64,000 nucleotides of DNA, from positions 21,242,501-21,306,500 of the forward strand of contig JAVHKY010000025.1 in NCBI GenBank assembly GCA_035079385.1. The letters are read 5' to 3'. Of the stretch, positions 59,234 to 64,000 are shown piece after piece. Below the pieces are notes generated by a model. It saw only the letters and a program-made list of their open reading frames with translations. It was not told the DNA's origin and made no database searches. The translations under genes and the position numbers were made by a program. Numbering within the stretch: position 1 is the first letter of the stretch; every line of letters starts with the position of its first letter. The stretch is from Aspidiotus rigidus. Its lineage: Eukaryota > Arthropoda > Insecta > Hemiptera > Diaspididae.

Positions 59234-62200
59234 AAATGTCAGGGGGGGAGGAAGGATACGAAGAATAATTTCATTGTAGTTCCGTTGATAGTATACCGCC
59301 GCCTCCGGTCTCAGTTTAGCTCTTGGGGCCCTAGATTTTACAAGTATTTCATGTGCTTATGAGACTGGAACTGCTCTTGAAAAATCTGTCACGGTGTCTT
59401 TAGTGACCTTTACTTACTTTAAGGATTTAGAAAATTTTAGGTTTTGCTACCTTGGGGTCTGAATCCTTAGTCTTCATCGTACTAGGCCTTACATACATAA
59501 TATAGTAGGAGCTTCTAACCAGCTCCTGCCCCCTCTATATAAATAAGCTCCCGTCACTTACGGTTTTGTTCCTAAGACCTTGATCAGTACTATTAGGCCA
59601 ACTGGGCTCATAGCTCTTCATACTAGGTTAGTATCCAAGATATTCATAATACCTATGTAAGAAGGGCGTATGTCGCCATAGGCCTATACCAGGCTCATAC
59701 TAGGCGTATACTAGCCTGTTCAGGCGAACGCAGGGAGCGAATGAGCCACTCAGTCTAACATACAGTACGCTGGACTCATATTAAGATAAGAATGGGGGTG
59801 AATGAACAGAGCGCGCGAGCCTGCTACACTACACGTCTCTGGAGGAAACATATTAGTTGTCCTACTGGCCTGAGATCTGACTTCTTTCTTGATACACTTA
59901 TCTCTTTTCATTTTCCTACATTATACTCGTTCCTCTGGGTAGAAAATCTTTCAGCATATCCTCGTTAATACATGTCTGGCTTTTCAATCATACTATTGAG
60001 ACCAAAATAGGGCCGAGCCAACCAAATCGAATAAAATATAAGATAGCGCAAACTTTCGCTGTTGTATAGGACAGTATGACGCCAGGGGAAAAAAGACGAC
60101 CGCGCAGAAAACAAGTGGTTACTACAAACCGAAGCCGAAGCCTACGCCACTAATCAAGGAGCGCTGCGGCCCGCACAGCAGATTACGAAAGGAAACTTTT
60201 CAATCGAATACAATAAGGTTTCAGCAGATGCATTATGTAGTCTGCGTGCAGAAACGTTTATCTGCGTACGGAAAACAATGAATTTGTAGTCTGTAACGGA
60301 CATTATGGAGCGGTTTGACACGCCTCAAATGTTCGCACGAAATGATAAAGGTGTTTTCGTTCGTGAATTATCGTGACATTATAGGTACTCGCAGGTGACT
60401 GGGGAGCAACGCGGTGACCGACTAGCGTCGCGCGAACAAGCAGTACCATTTATATAGTCTACTGTAATGATATAGAAGGGGGGTTCTTACCTCGCATCAG
60501 AAACTATACGTACGGTACCATGTCGTGTTCTCGGTGTTTATTGGAACGCTCTTCGTGGTTCAAACGGTCGGAGTTAAGTTTCGTGTAGGTATACATCGGG
60601 AACAAATATATTGCCGTCGTTAAACGTGCGCGGCTCACACTACTCTTGGAAAAACTGTTCCGCAGTAACAGCTTGCAAGTATGTTGTACAATAGAGGAAT
60701 ACAAAAAACGAAAAATTGTTCTGCATGTGGACTTCTTTATTCTTTCCTCCTTTTTCCGAGACCAAGCATTCTCAACGCGTGTACAGTAATTCCAGTCAAT
60801 CGAGGGAATGTGCTGATGTGGTGTCGCTTCGCTGTACTCCGCCTACGTTTTCATACGTTAGCATCTTCATGCAATAATAATGACCTAACGGAGAATATGA
60901 TACGAGAGAGTAATACTACCTACAACTACATCAGTACTCAAGATAAGGGCAGCAGGCAGGCGCTCAATGTGACTGACTGCATGTATAGGAGCTACGATAG
61001 ACGTGTATTGCGCGCCTTTAAATACGATTCGTGTCGCAATTGAGACACCGTACCACTCTTCTACGACTACAGTCGAGTATCGATGTAAAACACGACCCTA
61101 AACGATCGCGAGTTTGTGGCATATAGGAGTAGCGAGTGCCGAGTAATCGTACAAGTGTATTTGAGAAATTACGTTAAAGGTTTTTCCCTTTCGAATCCCA
61201 AGTGGAATTCTGAAATGAAAATAAACGTGTCACCCAATAACGCATTTTTCCCATTTTTTTTCTTCACAGCCGCGCGCGATTCTCGTTCGCTTTTCTCATA
61301 CAAAAATACTTGTATTTGTACATACTGTACCTCATTCTTTTATACATGTATTTATTCTCATTCTACCTCCCTTACTCTTCTTTTTTTAGTTCGTTTGTTT
61401 GTTCGTTCAGTTTTGTCTTCGTTTTCAGTACAGAAGTGTATCTTCTGTCAATATTACGATGTGAATGGTGGAATACAAATTATTAAATTATACAAATAAG
61501 CGCGTCAGTTATTTTTGTTCATGAATATTTTTAAGAAATTATTACACCAGTCAGGATATCGTACCATCTACCACGGTTTACCGCATCGTCTTGCCCTGTT
61601 CGGTGCACGGTACCAGCCACATCGAGGTTCTCGGTGTATTTCCCCGGTACAGAAATTTCACAGACTAGCGCAAAATTATTTTAATTCATCTGGAGAAAAG
61701 CGCTTTCAATTAGATAAAGTAGCCTTTTGGGAATGTACTCTGGTTTGCTCAAACTGTCAATTTTGAAACCGTTTTACTTTGTGCATTGTAATTTATACGC
61801 TTATTTTCATACAGCGTCTATTGTTGTTTCTGCTTCGTACTCGTCCACTCATCCCCTGCCCTTTTTGCACGTACTTGCTGCCCGAACTACTGTCTTTCTG
61901 TCCACCTTCAACTCTATTTTTATCTGGTTTTTGACATTTTTTGTCTGCTACTTTTTTTTCCTTCCTCCAGCGTGCGTTCGACTCCCTTCGCCTTAATTTG
62001 CGCGTTCATTTCTCGTTTTTACCGCGGTTATTTGAATTTTCATGTTTTCTATCTTCTGCAGCGTGAGTTAATTCTCATCGGATAGAGGATCCTTTTTTTT
62101 TTCTCCCTTCTTCATCCTTTTCTTTGTGCATTTTTCTTCTTTTCTTTAATTTCGTTTATTACAGTCTACATTTTAATTAGACCCAGTCATTAGACGACGG

Positions 62201-64000
62201 CGAGATTTAGATTGTACGTAGGACTTAAGATATCCTCTATAAAAAATATGTACTGCTCTTTAACTTCGTAAAGCTTTTCACGCTTCTCGAACTTCACTCG
62301 TATTTGCTTATCTCGTTATAAGTTTTAATTTTGAAGTAAATTTTTCGCATATTCACCGAGGAGAACCGTTCTTCCTAATTTATTTTGAGGAGGTAAGGTG
62401 TATTTTTTTCCTACTTCTCTTTCTCTCTCTCTCGAAGTGAGATGCAGTCGAGCTAATGAAACTTGTTGCTTTCATAGAAAAATTATAATGAAGTACCCAT
62501 TCTTTTGTGAGAACTACGAGTATAGAATGATGCCGAGAAGAACCAATTGTTACATTTAATATCTGTACAACACCTTTTAAGTTGCTTCCTTCTCAACCCA
62601 CTGTTCTCTCAAGAGTTTGTCAAGTACCTAGGTATCTCACCACTGTATACAAAACCTGGAATAATTTTTTTTTGATTCGAATCATTACAATTATATAATT
62701 TCTATAAGTGTGAAAATGAAAATTTAAAGACGAAAAACGTTTTGCTAGTACCTACGTCTCGATGAATGATGTTTTTTTTTTTTTTTTATCTTACAAGCAT
62801 TATAAACTGCACGAGGGTTATTTGCTCGGCGTTATAATCTTATTTTAGAGTTTAAATTAGGTTAGATTAGGTACGTGAAAAACAAAACTTTTTGTTAATC
62901 GTGACATTCGAGACAAATTGTAACAGCGTCAAAAATAAGAATCACTCAGTAAGTTACGTCTCTGTAAAAAATTATCTTTCATCAAAATACTAATCATATT
63001 CTCATAAGTTCAGGCATTTACAGATACCTATTGTTCAACTATTCATTATTCTTATCAAGTGAGCCTATAATTCCAACGGTTTTTATAAGCGCTGTTACAA
63101 TAATAATACAAAACAGAAACTCGAAGATTTCCTATTGTCATCTTCAAATCAAATTTATTCAACAATTCTTTTTACAAAATATCTTGAACAAATCATTTCT
63201 GAGTAATTATTGAATATATATTATTCATAAGTAGGTCAAGTTAGATTGCAATTTCATTAAATATAAGTAGATTCGAATGTCTCTAGTTATCAATGAATAA
63301 CAATGAAAAAAAAAAAAAAAGGTGAAAAAAATTAAATTTTATTAGTCCGTGATACTTACATATCTGCGGATAGCAATATTATGTTCATTTTGAAAATATA
63401 ATATGTATTAATGATTTACTTACTTGTCTTTAACAGAAATTCAATTCAACTGCGACTAAAATATTTTTCTTTCAAACTAGAAACTTGAATACTAAGAAGT
63501 ATGGTACCTAACTGAATTGTCTTAAAAAATCATCTCTTAGTTAACGACTTACCTATTCACATCTGAATTAGCTGTAAAAGTTAACCTTATTCAAAGAGAA
63601 CATTAATACTGTAGCATTTTTTATTTTTTTTGATCGTTGATTCGCATAAAATAATTATGTCAATTTTATTAACTTTACAGCAGAATGTACACAATAAGCA
63701 CACGCAGGATATATGTTTGTCAATTTCTATTTTGACTGCGGTAATTTGAGAACAAGTACCTAATTTTATGAGAAAATTAGTATCACCATCATATTCTTTG
63801 TACTTTGTTGAAAGTTGATGCAACAGGGCGCTCCAGGCAATCAAATTAGGCCTAATATTTGTCACCCGTCAAATTGCTTTATTAGGTATCTTTTTTTTTC
63901 TCTCTTTTTTTTTTTCTCAAATCAAGTTTAGTCGAGTTTATGTTCAAAATTTTGATGTTTCATCAATATAAAATTCAAACCTAAAAATGCAAAACCATTT
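59234..64000. other. Intergenic, no gene recognised
   Basis: At 59.5-59.77 kb there are loosely repeated AGGCTCATACTAGGC and CATACTAGG words. At 60.4-61.1 kb the DNA is richer in CG. On the minus strand CTGATGCGAG|GTAAGAA near 60.49 kb is a fine splice donor, so a non-coding first exon of a minus-strand gene could lie at 60.5-60.7 kb, though no downstream exon was matched to it. The frames of 120 codons (60681-61043) and 127 codons (61116-61499) have no recognised domain. From 61.5 kb to the end the DNA is plain and AT-rich, with poly-T and poly-A runs. Confidence 0.35.

Noticed and set aside
60504..61499. Several 66-127 codon frames at 60.5-61.5 kb
   Set aside because: They overlap or adjoin on both strands, lack domains and lie in mixed-composition DNA. 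Only the minus-strand GTAAGA donor near 60.49 kb was kept as a note.
1..64000. tRNA, rRNA, CRISPR or bacterial operon features
   Set aside because: No cloverleaf with T-loop consensus, no rRNA-like block, no spaced direct-repeat array and no operon-like gene packing were seen by eye. A tRNA scan was not possible here.

Overview
This window looks like gene-poor, AT-rich nuclear DNA of an arthropod, most likely an insect. The evidence is spliceosomal signals (a 98-nt intron with GTAAGT...TTTCAG ends), no operon structure, several Penelope-like retroelement relics, LINE relics, many foldback MITEs, and a long secreted proline-rich YGPP protein of a kind common in arthropod cuticle or secretion gene sets. 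A hemipteran is my guess, but the sequence does not prove it.

Layout. From 0 to 12.2 kb the DNA is repeat-rich: a TIR-repeat copy (1.2-1.5 kb), Penelope endonuclease copy 1 (1.8-2.6 kb), a C2H2-like relic (2.9 kb), a degenerate 135-bp tandem repeat (5.4-5.7 kb), a LINE reverse-transcriptase/RNase H relic (6.2-6.7 kb) and a whole short Penelope insertion with a candidate 12-bp target duplication (11.2-12.2 kb). From 12.2 to 20 kb I see no gene, only a T-rich cryptic repeat and a foldback element. At 20.05-20.32 kb on the minus strand lies the most striking gene: an 89-residue secreted protein with a nearly exact fungal class II hydrophobin cysteine pattern, and a probable animal-style 5' UTR intron that carries a MITE. 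At 25.3-28.0 kb on the plus strand is an 885-residue exon of a secreted proline-rich protein. Its first exon was not found.

At 32-33 kb on the minus strand is an intact two-exon gene derived from a Ty3/gypsy-type Gag capsid, with no pol, no LTRs and no zinc knuckle, so it looks domesticated. From 33 to 48 kb is mostly empty DNA with a decayed third Penelope copy (42.8-43.4 kb), a LINE tail and a THAP-domain start. At 49.0-49.7 kb is a Mutator-like non-autonomous transposon with long TIRs and a 10-bp direct repeat. At 51.4-52.1 kb on the minus strand is an intact PHD-finger plus coiled-coil gene. From 52 to 58 kb there are two foldback elements, an exactly 45-bp-periodic array and a probable pickpocket (DEG/ENaC) channel fragment. 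An orphan last exon lies at 58.95-59.23 kb on the plus strand. I see no gene after that.

The genes do not form a visible pathway. Two are secreted and plausibly surface-related (hydrophobin-like, proline-rich YGPP). Two look like transposon-derived host or element genes (Gag-like, PHD/coiled coil). The rest is mobile-element debris. I saw no tRNA or rRNA genes, CRISPR arrays or bacterial features.
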